Source: Pseudo-nitzschia pungens (lineage: Eukaryota > Bacillariophyta > Bacillariophyceae > Bacillariales > Bacillariaceae). From it: a stretch of 64,000 nt of DNA. The stretch covers positions 7,680,501-7,744,500 of the forward strand of contig CM074760.1 of the NCBI GenBank assembly GCA_037355855.1, written 5' to 3'. Shown here one piece after another: positions 50,601 through 63,119 of this stretch. The translations under genes were made by a program, and so were the position numbers. The notes beneath the pieces were generated by a model. The model had not been told where the DNA came from and searched no databases. It saw only the letters and a list, made by a program, of their open reading frames with translations. Within the stretch, counting starts at the first letter, position 1; each line of letters starts with the position of its first letter.

Positions 50601-53600
50601 CGTTATCGACGAGGACGAAGATAATGATGCCGATGGGGATGATGAAACTAGTGATCGGGATGACGAATTTGAGAAGGGATTTGAATCGAAATTGTGGGTA
50701 CATTTTGGACCTTTAAAAGCAATGCGTTCCGGCCTTCCTTATCATCGCATTCCGTTAGAGCAGAAAATCGATATCCTCGAATTTCTGATAGATGAGCTTT
50801 TGACGGTTGACGCCATCGCTGCAGAATTCACAAGACGTCGCTTTGAAACATATGATTATGAATCGCCTTATGGAAGATTACCCGAGCAAAAGGAGTACGA
50901 AAATTTAGATAACAATGACGAATGCATTGTTTGTGGAGAAGAAGGTGACTTACTATGCTGCGATGGATGCCTGTCCAGTTATCACAGTTACTGCCTAAGC
51001 ATGGACGTAGGTGAAAGTCTACCAGAAGGAAAATGGCTTTGTCCTGAATGCACTGTAGTAGACCCCTGTAATTATGGTTCATTACGTGGAGGACGCAAGA
51101 GCTCATTGGATTGGTTTACTGTGAAGGACCTGGTGAAATCGTCGATGAAAATGTCGCCCTATACTGCTCAATCCCTGGCAGACGAATCTTTGCCATCACA
51201 GGCTGATTCTACAAAGCAAGAGCTCACCTCCCAATCGAGCTCGAGTGACAATGCCAATTTACCTCATCCCGTGGGGTCAAGTGGTGCTGATATCGAAACT
51301 ACAGCGAAATTGATAAACGGAGACGAACAGAGCCTAAAAGATAAGCAACTTCTAGTTGTTCATGGGTTCGTCTTTCTTAAGAAATCCTCAGGATCAGGAA
51401 GCAATGCATCCACGTTACAGCTGTCCGCGCCTTATTCCGTATTAACAAAAACTGCTGTTGACGACTTCCTTTCTCAGATTGGTGATCGACTATCGAAGGC
51501 TTGGCCTCTAACACAGATTCCCTCGGCCAAAGAGACTGCTTCGTGGAAATTTCCAAATGTGAACACTTATTTCAGCGGAGGTGGATCTACGGATCCCTTC
51601 CTTTACGTAAACAAATATCAGCGTGCACCCAACCTTATTCTAACGAAGGTTGGTGCTCTGCATCATGTGCTCAAGATGATGAATTTGACTTACGACACCG
51701 AGTGCAACAAACCTGATACCTCCAAACTTTCAGAAATTTTAACTGCGCAGATGTGTTTCGATGCAGACATTTCGAGGTGTTTGATAACAAAGACAACGCT
51801 TTTTGACCCGTTCCAATTGTTGAAAGGATACATGTTGAAGCTCGAACAGACGCTGAGAAAATCTTCGATGGCTAATGAATTTTGGGAGGCGGGTGAGTTC
51901 AAGAGCAGAGGCGAGGTATGGATATCAAGAGTGTGTAGCGCTAGATCAATCAAAGGTTTGAGTCGCTTGTTATTGAAACTAGTGAACGCAATGCACGCTC
52001 AGGCTTTTGCAGGTACATGGGCTCATTGCCTTGTGTCGAAAAGCCACGATGCAGAGAATTCAACATCAGAACGTCATTATAAGGTTCTCCCAAGCGACTG
52101 GAGCGAAGAGAAGGAGAAAACGAAGCGCAAATGGGAAATGACCCCTTCCAAAATGATTTTGACTCTTTGCTCAGAGCAAAACAATGATTTGAAGGCATTC
52201 GCGTCGGAAATTCGATCAGACATCTTTATCGCAAAACAGACAAATATTTTCAGAAGCAAAAGAAAGACGAAAAAGACAGCATCATTGGTAGAAGCAAAGG
52301 AATCACAAGTAAGCGGTGAATCAATGACTGCCAAAACTTTGGTTGGAATCGAAAAACAGCAGGCGTTTAAAATATCTGAATCAGAAAACTCAAAAAAGGA
52401 ACATTCTCTCGAGACCCGCGAAGCAGAAACAGCAGATTCGCAGTCCATCATGAAAAGTGAAGCAAGAATCTTTGATGGAAAAGGAATGTTTGACGAATTA
52501 CCTCAAGAACTCCATCACTTTCCTGCTGTAGAGCCGACGGATGGGTTATTTACATCTCCTGACAAAACCAGAAGCACACAAGGCGTCAACACTCAAACAT
52601 TATTATCAAGTGATGACAAACCAAACATTGTCGAAACTCAAATGAACATTGGTGTTGCAACTGCAGACGCAATTGATTCGAGCCCGATTATCATGAGTCC
52701 AGTAACTCTCGTAAACGGAAAAGAAAAACTTGGTGACGAATTCCAGGAATCCGACCAATGCGGTACAGGCTCTGATGTGAATATCGAAACCAAGGTCGAA
52801 GAAGATCCTCTTTCGAAACAATGTGAAAAGAACGAAGAGAGTTCAGCTGTAGTGAACAATTTGATAGCTTCAAATGATGCCGGTGCAAGCGAGAAAAATA
52901 CCACTTTGAATTCCAGCGTCCCTGACTCGTCGAAGAAAACGAAGAAGAGGAAAAAGGATGCAAAGACACGAGATCCTTCATTTCGGCGTCATACGAGGCG
53001 TTCTGGTAGACTATCGACAGCGGAAAATTTTGCGGAAAATTTGAGAAGCCCAAATGCCAAGGAAGAGAAAGAACCCTTGAAATTCGAACCTCTGGATGGC
53101 ATGGCATTACAGATCGAAAATGCGAAGAAGCAGAAAATCCCTGGCCTCGAAAAATTGCTCAAGGGTCAATATTCAGTTCAGGGGAATTGGCCAATTGCTG
53201 GGAGGCAAATTTTCCCCACTCTTGGGAACCTCCCACCCAGTGGTAAGGATATGGCTTGTTTTTTGTTTTGTGAATTATCCTTGAGTCGAAGTTGTACTCA
53301 CAATCTTGGTTTCTTGTCCTTTAGAAATGAAAATGCTTGCACGAAATGCCGGTTCGGCGTTTGCAGCGAATCTAAGCTACCACACGAATCATGAAGTTGC
53401 CCAGGTCTCGTATGGTCATGTTTGGAGGAAAAGAGTTTCGTTATGCGAGCGATTCGAAGAGTTTCTCTTTCTTCTGAGAGTTCTGGAATCATCCTTAGAT
53501 CGAGAGGTGAGTCAATTTGTATCATAGTTCATTCTTTCAACTTCCACAGCAATGGAATTCCTAACATTATACGACGTTCACTATGCAGATGATTCAACAA

Positions 53601-54979
53601 TGCGAGAATCAAACAAAGCGGGGGAAGGCGAAAATGCAAAAAGTGGTTGAGATCACGGTCCGAAATGCATCATCTGGATCTCTCGAGCATTTCTTGGTGA
53701 ATCAGAAAAGTCGGAAAGGGTGTTGGGTTCCTGCTGAACAGTTGGATTTATCATCTCTAATACTAGATCTTTTCTCCCGACGTCAACGGCAGAAAGAAGA
53801 ACGACTGAAGCGTGTAGTTGAAGAGAAAAAGAGAATTGATAATGAGCGAGCCAAACGCAAAGCTGAAGAAGAGCGGCGAAAGCGAGAAGAAGCCCGTAAA
53901 GTTGCACAACTCAAGAAAAAAGAAGAAATGAAGAAAAAACTCGAACAAGAAAATAGGAGAAAAGCCTTGCTGTTGTCAGCAACGAATGCACAAAAACCCA
54001 ATAGCTTGCAGATGGTTCAGCCTAGAGCGCTTGCTTCCCAAATCGAACAATTGAAGAAACAAGTCAACATGGTACTCAAGACACATGAATTGCAGGTGGA
54101 GTGTTCGTTGCATAAATGGAGCAGTCACGGCTTCTCAACTATACCCAACGACGATTTGCTTCGAATCAGGAAAACGACGCTTGAACAGCTTAAAAGAACA
54201 ATGGATACACTTCGGCAACTCAATCAGTCAGTATTGAGTGAGGAACAATTGATTTTGAATATGCATCACCTTGAAAAGAAAGTTGCTCTGAAGTTTCAAT
54301 CAACGAAACCCAAAGATGGGGTCATGGGAAAAGCTCAAACTTTCACACCGTCTGTCACTGGAATTTCGGAGAACAAGGTCAATGCGTCACATAGGTCTAT
54401 GGCAGGTAACCAAATGCAGGTCAACAATCCCAACTTGTTCTCTACACAGAAGACTGCTCCGATGATGTCGATGTCATCTGGTATAGTGTCTAGTGAACAG
54501 AGAGGACAAGGACAGCTCTCTTTCGGCAACAACAAATCTGAGAGGGTTCGTGTTTCTAACCATGACAACATTTTGTCACGTCAACCAATCGCGAATCCAA
54601 TCGTGAATCAAATGACGCCTTCTACCATGAATCAAACGCAGACTCCCACTAGCAGCAACTACTTTGACAAAACAAATGATGCATACGGTGTGCGAAACAG
54701 TTCTTCACCGCAGATGGGCTTTATGAACAAATCATTCAATAGAAAGTCGGACCCTATGTCAGGAGTCTATCAAAATCAGGCGCCTGGTCCACACCCTACG
54801 TCAAGGTCATCATACAATACACCAAGTTCAAGCAATGTTTCACTCGGCAGGTCTTCTCCAAAGAATAAAGATGCTTTCACAAACATCCAACAAAGTTCGC
54901 TCTCTAATCAACGAAATCTGTCTTCAATTGGACAAACGGCTGGGGGAATGAGATTTCCACAAGAATCCATGGTTCTGCG

Positions 54980-55012
<33 letters not shown>

Positions 55013-55823
55013 TTTTTCTATGCCCCAACGTACAGAACAATTCGAACTTGATTTCAATTTCCAACAGAACTCTCAGAATGGCGTCAATGTTGCACAGCGA
55101 TCGGCGCAAGCGGAATCGTTGCAGATGTATCAAAATACGGTTTTTGGTCAGCGAGGCTCGAAATCTCACCAGATGCAGACTGGACTCCGGGAGGAACACC
55201 ACCAGACACGTTCTCCAAACACGACGACATCTGCAAGTTTATTTGGTGATTCCAGTTTGAATCAACAGACTTCTCGTGACTCGTATGCTACTAATGCTTG
55301 GACTCAACAAAATCCAATGACTTCTCAGCGTGATCTACATCAATCGAACCAGCAGCAATTAAGCCAAAACGCGTTTTCTCTGCAAGGTGTTGTTCAACAG
55401 CAGCAACGACAACAGCAGCAGCAGCAGCAGCAGATTCTGCAGCATCAACAGCAACATTGGAATCAATTGCATCACAATCAATATTCCCTAGACGGGATGA
55501 ACCATGCCAATAACGGAAAAGATGCCAGTGGAACATACGGATTGTCTCCCATGGTTGGAAAGTTTTCAAATTCCAACTCGCACCACATGAACGCTGGTTT
55601 GCAATCCCGCAACATATCGCTTCCACCAGGCAACTTAAGTTATCAACAATTGAAAGACGTTGGTTACCAACAAGGAAGCAATTTGTTCTCCATGCAACAC
55701 TCTGTACCACAAACGAACAACCAAGCAAACAACCAAATAAACAACTTTTCCCAGTTGAACTACAACCAAACGAACCAGATGGGTTCCAACTCTCATTTTG
55801 GACACGCGTCAATGTCCATGGGG

Positions 55824-55855
<32 letters not shown>

Positions 55856-56078
55856 GCAATATCAAAACCTAGATCTTTCCTCGTTCCAGCAGCAACAGCA
55901 GCAACAGCAGTATGCGCAACAGGCACAACAAGATCAACAAGATCAGACCCCGCAACAATTGGATCCAACATTCCAAAATCAAATGTATATAGCGCAGCAT
56001 CAGGGGCAGCAGCAACACCAAAAGATGCAGCATCAGGGGCAATACAATCCTGGGTCTTATGGGAATAGCTATTTCTGA
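47626..56078 (+). CDS. giant DDT-WHIM-PHD chromatin protein with polyQ tracts
   Basis: Three exons in phase: 47626-53242, 53325-53506 and 53589-56078, giving 2762 residues. A DDT domain lies at about residues 121-180 (SIQLRLSPFTPNAFLRAL then LLGEVHVALLRILF). Lys/Ala/Pro repeats follow near 405-465. A WHIM-like segment at 1023-1072 contains PYHRIPLEQKIDILEFLIDE. A PHD finger at about 1098-1147 has CIVCGEEGDLLCCDGC, then H-x2-YC, and ends CPEC. The C-terminal third starts with a Lys/Glu-rich coiled coil (about 1995-2075) and becomes Q/N/M-rich with several polyQ runs. DDT-WHIM-PHD proteins are partners of ISWI-type remodellers (BAZ/ACF1, plant DDT-PHD proteins), so a nuclear nucleosome-remodelling role is likely. 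No bromodomain is seen. Confidence 0.85.
54981..55011 (+). repeat. coding CAG run (polyQ)
   Basis: About ten consecutive CAG codons in the last exon of the DDT-PHD gene. Similar CAG/CAA tracts lie near 55398-55437, 55823-55860 and 55890-55912. Such runs are prone to length change. Confidence 0.85.
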
Positions 56079-56230
56079 TAAAATATAGAGTTGCACATAC
56101 TAAACCTTACTACTTTTTGAAGCACGTCAAGTCCGTTTCGAATTCCGTTTTTACCCCGTGTGTGAATGAATTGTTGTTATTATTATTATTGTTCGAATGT
56201 TTTCGGTACCACGAATAGCCGGACGGGTAG

Positions 56231-57769
56231 CTACGAATCGAGCACCTTCGGAAGACTCACGGTCGGACCCTGCCAGTGCCCGCCGTTGTTTTTGGACGGA
56301 GCTCGAATCGATCTCCTCGATTGGGCGAGCCGCAGGCCGAGTGATCCGACCAGCTCGCGGTTGCCCGGGAAGAGCAACGGAGGCACGTCCAACTCCGCCG
56401 GCAACAGGAGCTCGTTGCGGACCTCTCTGTAACTTGCTGCTGCTGCTGCTTCCGACGACGACGAGGGTTTCCCCGCAGCAAGCCATTCGTGGTCCAGGGC
56501 GTCCCGCGCCGAGAGTCGCCGGCCCGGAGTCATTGCGACGAGTTTCGACAGCAGGTCCGCCAATCCGGTGGACTCGCCGGCCCTCGGCACCAGCTTCTCC
56601 CACCGTTTCGGCGCCTTGGTGCCGAAATCGAGTTTTCCGTGGTCCGGCAGCGTTTTCACCGATGGCCACTCCGATTCGTCGGGTGTCCCGAGGGAATCGT
56701 ACACGAGGGACAACTGATCGATGGTGTTGCGTCCCGGCCAGAGCGGTCGTCCCGTGATCAATTCGGCCAGGACCACCCCCGCGCTCCAAATATCCACGGA
56801 CGGGTGCTCCGAGGGCCCTCCCAGGAGGACCTCGGGGGGTCTGTAATACAGCGTGCAGAGCGCCTTTTCCGGGTGGCTACTAGTCTTGGGCTGCGCAATC
56901 GAAGCCGCGGTTGCGGCCCCGTTGGTCGGGATTTCTTTTCGGTCCCCCGTCGAATCCGCAAACGGCCTCGCGAGTCCGAAATCGCAGAGCTGGATTCTCC
57001 CCCCGGACGACACCAGCAGGTTGCCGGGTTTGACGTCCCGGTGGAGAATTCCGGTGGCGTGACAGTGGGCGATCGCGGAGAGGACGTCCCGGAGGACGGT
57101 CCGGAGGACGCGGAGGGCGGGCGGCGGTCGAAAGGCCAGCCTCCGGACCTCCAGCACCTCGCGCAGATCGATCGGTGCGTACGAAAAGGCGAGCGACAGG
57201 CTGCCCGGGTTGTTGCCGTTTTGGTTTGGTTGCCTCCCGGAAAAGACGGCGACGAGCGGGACGATGTTCGGGTGGGGTTGGAGCAGCCCCAGGGCCAGCA
57301 GCTCGTTCGTCACTTCGTTCGACAATTGCCGCGGTTGCGGCTCGTGTCGCGATCCTCCGAAGCCACCAAAGCGGCCGCCCCCCGGGCTCGCCATCGCATT
57401 GTGGATGGTTTTCACGGCGACGTACGAGTACAGCGATGCCGATGCCGATGCGGACGCCGATGAGGACGCATCGATGTTGTTATCCCCACCGGAAGACGAA
57501 GACGATCGCGGGGACGGGCTCTGCGGATGGCTCCGGAGGGCGATCGAGAGTTCTCCAAAGCCCCCGCGAGCAAACGCCGGGTTCCCCTCGGTTATGGCGT
57601 GGATGGTGTCTCCTCCGAACAGCGACAGCAGTGAATGGGAATTGCCGTTGTCGCCATTGGGGTTTTTCTCGGTTCCGAATCCGAAACCGAATCCGTTGCT
57701 GCCGGGTTCCGTCGAACCGGAGTCGTTGTTGCGATCCGCTCCCCCGTTTCGCGATCGTTTGTGTGCCAT
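56231..57769 (-). CDS. CDK-like (CMGC) serine/threonine protein kinase
   Basis: A 512-residue single-exon protein from ATG 57769, convergent with the DDT-PHD gene (stop 152 bp away). The Gly-rich region is ARGGFGELSIAL, the ATP Lys is in YVAVKTIHN, then ILHRDVKPGNLLV (HRD with metal-binding Asn), CDFGLARPF (DFG) and TLYYRPPEVLLG (activation segment, CMGC-type RPPE), then DIWSAGVVLAELITGRPLWPG and a KLVAMTPGRRLSARDALDHEW motif XI. This pattern is of cyclin-dependent or CDK-related kinases. No PSTAIRE-type helix is clear. The N-terminus and a Ser/Ala insert between strands are low-complexity. All catalytic residues are present, so probably active. Confidence 0.85.
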   Translation of the reverse strand: MAHKRSRNGGADRNNDSGSTEPGSNGFGFGFGTEKNPNGDNGNSHSLLSLFGGDTIHAITEGNPAFARGGFGELSIALRSHPQSPSPRSSSSSGGDNNIDASSSASASASASLYSYVAVKTIHNAMASPGGGRFGGFGGSRHEPQPRQLSNEVTNELLALGLLQPHPNIVPLVAVFSGRQPNQNGNNPGSLSLAFSYAPIDLREVLEVRRLAFRPPPALRVLRTVLRDVLSAIAHCHATGILHRDVKPGNLLVSSGGRIQLCDFGLARPFADSTGDRKEIPTNGAATAASIAQPKTSSHPEKALCTLYYRPPEVLLGGPSEHPSVDIWSAGVVLAELITGRPLWPGRNTIDQLSLVYDSLGTPDESEWPSVKTLPDHGKLDFGTKAPKRWEKLVPRAGESTGLADLLSKLVAMTPGRRLSARDALDHEWLAAGKPSSSSEAAAAASYREVRNELLLPAELDVPPLLFPGNRELVGSLGLRLAQSRRSIRAPSKNNGGHWQGPTVSLPKVLDS

Positions 57770-59295
57770 CCTGGTTTTGTCGCACTCGAGCCGTGCGGCA
57801 AGGATCGTTCCGATCGCAAGACGAGGAAGGCACTCGCAAAATGAGTTTTAATTTTACCGTGTTGTTGTGCCGTGCGCCGCAACTTGTGCAACGTCGACTC
57901 GTGTCGCATCCGATATGATTCGAGGCGGACTTAGGCTGGCTGTTTGGGAGTAAGCCTTAATTAATTACTCGTCCGACAAGAGCTACAATTAAGATATATC
58001 AATCCATAAAGCCTAGGAACACCAATTTCATAATTGGTCTGTTTTTCATTGTTCCCAATTGTTCCCTCTTACACTTAACCCCGAAATGTGTGGATGCCAA
58101 GGGGCAGCACTCGTGACATGCTTGTCGGTAGGAAAGTTTAGCCGTTAATCCGCGTCGTCGACACCTCCCTTACGGGACTAACCTTAGAATCAAGAAGAGC
58201 ACAATCCACAATGACGTCACACACGTCCAATGAATTTTTTTTTTTTGAATTGTTCCGATGCCATCGAAGCCGAACATCGGGACCAATGAATTTTTTCGAA
58301 TCGGACCACAAATTTTTTGAAACTACGAAGTAACCTTACGTGTACTTCGTAATAATTGTTCGGTCCGTCGGCGAATGCTTCCTTACCGTAGACGTGTGTG
58401 AGTCTCCTTCTGCCATTTTCCGCCAGGGCCTTCGTGATCCTCCGCACACGCAAGTTAAGGTTACTACGGTAAGGTTACTGTATTGATGTTCCAGTGTCAA
58501 GATCCCTTCGGTCATACTCGTATTACCACTCGGAGTGAAAAGCAAAGATTTGATCGAGGAAGAAAAAATCATTACTGCTGCCTCATGAAAGTTGGAACCA
58601 GCTGTCCGCAACACTAAGATTACGTGTACGGTAAGGTTATGGCATGCCCAAAACAATCAAAACAAGTACGAAAATAGACAATGTCAATGTCAAGAGCTAG
58701 ACACCTGTTCCAAGTTTGTGCAGTTGTAATATCCCAGTTAAATACTACTACTACCGGTACGCAGAAGTAAGAAATTAGACTTGTAGTAATCTATAAGTAC
58801 CGGTAGGAGTAACATGAATCATTGATCCAAACCGTGGTGTGGTCATTTTCCAGTGTCGCAATAACAGGTGCAGGACTTTCCCGCGTCGTTTGTGATGGGA
58901 TGGGATGGATTGGATTCGTTCCGTGGCGTCCTTTCTTCGAGTGCTTGCCGCTGCGGAAACCAACCGTGTGTGTCTTGCGGAAACTCGTTCCGCGGACCGT
59001 CGATCTACGGACGACTTCGCTCGGCGCAACGCGAATGCGTCGAAAACCTCTTTTTCGTTGAGGGATCATCGTTTCGCGAGTCTCCGGTGTGGGTGCGATT
59101 TAGCTTCTGTTCCTGCAGTGCAATGCATCGGATTGCATTGCATTGCGTGACTCTGTGACCGGCAAAAAGTTCCCGAACGGATGCCAGTCCGGGTCCAGTT
59201 CCAGGTCTCGACCACCGGTATGTTGTTTGTTCCCCCTGCACTCTTTGCCCCCGGTGCATACTGTACCATACCGATGGGGGGACGATACGATCCGA
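57770..59295. other. 1.5-kb intergenic region
   Basis: Presumed CDK-like promoter at the left, 3' flank of the cytochrome b5 gene at the right. GTAAGGTTAC-like strings cluster at 58445-58480. No gene seen. Confidence 0.5.
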
Positions 59296-59847
59296 TCAAT
59301 CAAACCGGTTGAATGAATGAACGAACGACGAATCATCGCATAGATTTTGGACAGATAGGATTGATTTGATTCGGTCCGAGAAGCATTCGGGTTTTGGTTC
59401 GTCTCGCTTCCACTCCCAAAACTTCCACCACTCCTTCTCCACCGGATGCCCGTTCTTGGAGGCAACCTTGGTCACCCTTCCGATCAAAAACCGCTTCCAG
59501 TAGTTTTGTCCGCTCTTGGAGTGGAAGAGCAAATCCCGGGTGCAGTCTACCCTGCCGCCCGCCTTTTTCAGGATGGAGTACTTTCCGCCCGGGTGGTGCT
59601 CGACGTAGTCCGTCACGTCGTAGATGTCGTCTCCGGCCACGATCCACGCCGAGGCCTCCGTGTCGTGGCGCTCGATTTCCGCTCGGGTGTAGTAACAGAG
59701 GCGAAAGCTGTCTTCGGAGGAAGAGGAGGACTCGGAGACGAGGGAGGGAGTTCGAGTTCTCGGAGAGCCCGATCGGAATGCGTCGCCGCTCGTTGCGTTG
59801 CAGAACAGAATGCCATTGTCGTTGTCAGTTGTCGTTGTCGTTGTCAT
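59296..59847 (-). CDS. cytochrome b5-like heme-binding domain protein
   Basis: A 183-residue protein from ATG 59847. The first ~45 residues are Thr/Ser-rich. The cytochrome b5 fold spans about 48-125: TRAEIERHD, WIVAGDDIYDVTDYVEHHPG with heme-ligand His85 in HPGG, then LLFHSKSGQNYWKRFLIGRV with the second ligand His109. The spacing of 24 residues is normal for the family. A basic/aromatic tail (WWKFWEWKRDEP) follows. No C-terminal membrane anchor is seen, so it is probably a soluble electron carrier or an adaptor domain. Partners unknown; no desaturase or reductase gene is adjacent. Confidence 0.85.
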   Translation of the reverse strand: MTTTTTTDNDNGILFCNATSGDAFRSGSPRTRTPSLVSESSSSSEDSFRLCYYTRAEIERHDTEASAWIVAGDDIYDVTDYVEHHPGGKYSILKKAGGRVDCTRDLLFHSKSGQNYWKRFLIGRVTKVASKNGHPVEKEWWKFWEWKRDEPKPECFSDRIKSILSVQNLCDDSSFVHSFNRFD

Positions 59848-62800
59848 GGTTGCGAAGGATGGAGTTCTTGGACAATGTCTCGGGAGAACGGATGCGTTCG
59901 AGTCTCGCCTCTCTCTCCTGGGTTTTGGGTAAGATTAGGACCGCCATTTTGCTGATGCTGATGCTGATGCCGATGATGATTGTAAAAAGTAGTAGTAGTA
60001 TGTTTTATGTTTCAGTATTGTGAGATACTGCTACTGCTATGTTTGTTGAGCGTGTAGTGAAGGACGAGTTTCCGTGTTTCTACCAATTTGTGACAGCTGC
60101 AACGAACAAAACGAGACGAGAAGAGCGCTGTTCGGTCCGAAGTTGTTTGTGTTCAACGTTCGATGTTCGATGTTTCTACGGTTGCGTGTCGAGTGTTCGT
60201 CGTGGAAAATTCACCAACCAACGAACCAACCACACGCGAAAACCCGAGGAAGCGAAGCCAGAGTACACGTATCGTACGGTATGACTTTTTTAAAGAGCAA
60301 TAGTAAAATATTGGTAGAGTTCGTAATTACGAGTCTTGTCATCGTCATCGTCATATATCTAAAACTTCCGATTTCCGTGAACCGTCGGAAACGAAGAAAC
60401 GCCAAAGATAATCGTCGTGCGTAGTTCAATGCCACACGATTGAACCGCTGCTCGAAGCGCGTTTCCGGAGCTCCGACCGCTTCGGGCGCGTGTCCGATGC
60501 GTGCTTTGTTCGATGGCGTTCCGGACCGGTCTCCAAAATGGGTAGCAGCGTTAATTCCAAACACGGTTGCTGCGAGCAACTGCGGTCTTTACGACCAATG
60601 GCGAACCTATGGCGAACATACCTCGAGCCAACAACACGTACCGGACACGATTGACACGAAGGGGAGGAAACAGAATGATAATTACCGTACGGTAATACGG
60701 TAGTGATGATGAATTTCCTGGACCAATTGCGGAACTTGTTTTCTCGGGTGTCAAAAGAACTAATTGAGTACGAATAAGGTTCCCATTTCAATCAATATGT
60801 ATTACAAGTAAGGCCTTACTTCGTACGAAGGACGTTACGAAGTAAGGTTATTTTCTAACTTAGCTTTTCGGCTATCGCACAAGACCGAATTTTTGTCCAT
60901 AATTATTGTCAGGGTGATTCCCGCTGGTATGTAATTGCAGCGCCGTCGTACTCGTACCTAAGGTCACCGTGGGGTTCGTATCCCATTGTGCAAGTACACA
61001 TACCGCACCCGGTAACTTACCCGGTAACTTACCAAAAGGTTGGTGTAGTGTCGGGATGAATCCCGAGTACCGGTAGGACTAATCCTTACCGCATTATTTA
61101 TGGCATGCATGCGGACGGATCGCGGCTCTGTCCGCCGGGGAGATGTCACTGTCACATCTTCTTCGCCCGCACCAACCTTCCGGCATGCGAAAATTGTGTC
61201 ACTATCTCAGTCTCAATTTCCGGATTACGGTACCGTAGTAATTACGAGTAATCTTACTGCAGGTAACCTTACAGTTGAAGGAATGGAATGCGAACCGACA
61301 CGAGCGAACGAACCGAGGGGTCACACACAGTTGAAGATTGAATGATTGAGGTGCTTCCATCGTCGTTCCTCTTCCGTCTTTGGAATGTTCCGATCTGTTA
61401 CCACCACTGCGTCGAAGCGCGATTGATGATTCGTTCTGCTGGTCGTGGTTCTTTTTTGAGAATGCCCTTGCCTCAGGACTACCGGTAAGGTCTTACTACT
61501 ACTTGTTCTTTATTCATACTACTACTAGTAGTCATCAAATCAACATGGGACCAGTCGGAGTGGTGGTAGTAATAGTAGTCGTAGTAGTAGTAACAGCCCC
61601 CTCTGCACAATCAGTGCTGGTGGTGGGGTAGTGAAAAAATTCTAAGTTGCTTTTTTGTACTGTACTGTAGCATGCATCCAGGCAGCTTGTTTGGAATTCT
61701 CTCGTGCAAAGACGATGTTCATTCTGTTACCATGAATCACCAACACTGCTGGAAGAAAGAGCACCTCTTTAGGATGCTACTACTAGTAGTACTAGTAGTT
61801 GGTCGTGGTGGTGGTGAATAACCTCCACCATTCCTCCTCGTCTGACTGAAAATGCAGGAGGAGCTCTTTCTTACAACAAGTTTCTGCGGGGGTGCTACTA
61901 GCTACTAGTAGAGTCTGCAAGACTGATTAGTATTATCTTCTATCCTACTAGCTTCTCTCATCCTCTGTAGTACTAGTAGTAGTTTGCCTTGTTGTTGTCG
62001 TTGTTGTTGAGTTGCACCAGCTGCAACAACATGGATGGTGCAGTCCATTCTTCTTCTTGCTGGTTACCGTACTGCTGCTATCATCCAAAATATGGTTTTC
62101 GTACCAGTACTAGCTAGTAGTAGCAGGAACAGATTTAGTACATAAAAAATTAACAGTGTCCCGCGGTTGACATTCTAATCCCAAAGTAGGAAGGACCTTA
62201 GCATGATGTGCTTTGAGCTCGAAAACCGTGCACGATTTGACGCTGTTCAAACGGTGTAAGCGCAAGTTCAGGAGATCGGAAGATGTCAATCATGGAAAGA
62301 CCTTCCGAATGCGAATGGTCATTCCAACCGATACTGTCTAAAGACAGAAGGAGAAAGTTCCACCAAAATTAATATCGTCAATAGACAGAACTAGGAAAGT
62401 TCAGCCTAATTAAATATTTTCTATAGGTAGAATCAGAAAGTTCCATCTAACTAAATATCGAGACAAAGGATAATGTCATGCGCTGTTCCCACTTTTGAAA
62501 ATTAGGCATAGAGTCAAACGTTCTTCGTATGCAGAATTAAAAATATCATGCAGAATTTAAAAATATCAAGAAGGAATCTATCCCACGCTATGGAGACCGT
62601 ACTACCGATCTCCAGTGGCGCTATTTCGGGATGATACTGACGCCTTGTATGGTTGGCAGGTAGACTGTTGATAGATGATGATAAATCTTACTGTTTCTGT
62701 CGATTTGTTCCTACCTCAACGTTCGCGGTAACATATGCCCTTGGGTTGTTTCTTCATCGGTTTTTATGGCATGCACGGTTCGGTGGAACGAAGGACGTCA

Positions 62801-63119
62801 CAATGGAAAGCAGTTCTCACGAGACACGATCCCTGGACATAAGGTTACCGTAACCTTACCGGTACGGTACGACCAGATTGGTTCGTAAAAATTACGGAGT
62901 ACCAAGGAAAACCAAATACTCCGTAGTACCAAATACGGTATTGAGTTTTGAAGCACAACCGAACAATAACTCCTCATAATATTCAGACTTCACCAATCAC
63001 CAACAATAGATCGGTAGCAACAGCAACAGCAATAGCAACTGCATCAGCAACAGCAACAACCTCTATAGAGTACCAAAGACGACCAATTCACAAAAAGTAT
63101 TTTCATCATCATCCGAACC
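59848..63119. other. 3.3-kb gene-free region
   Basis: The longest unannotated stretch. It has GTAACTTACCGG-like strings (61005-61030, 61220-61275, 62840-62880), an ACTAGTAGT-rich block (about 61490-62130), a ~42-bp degenerate triplicate (62333-62460), and a CAACAG-rich segment just before the ArfGAP start (63015-63060). No gene recognised. Confidence 0.55.
62333..62460. repeat. degenerate ~42-bp tandem triplication
   Basis: Three imperfect copies, each with a TAGACAGAA/TAGGTAGAA-like start, GAAAGTTC in the middle and TAAATAT at the end. A ~20-bp ATGCAGAATT(T)AAAAATATC duplication follows at about 62528-62568. Confidence 0.65.

Noticed and set aside
55291..55971. 226-codon minus-strand ORF with VAVAVAVAA runs
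   Set aside because: Reverse reading of the polyQ-encoding CAG/CAA tract of the DDT-PHD gene.
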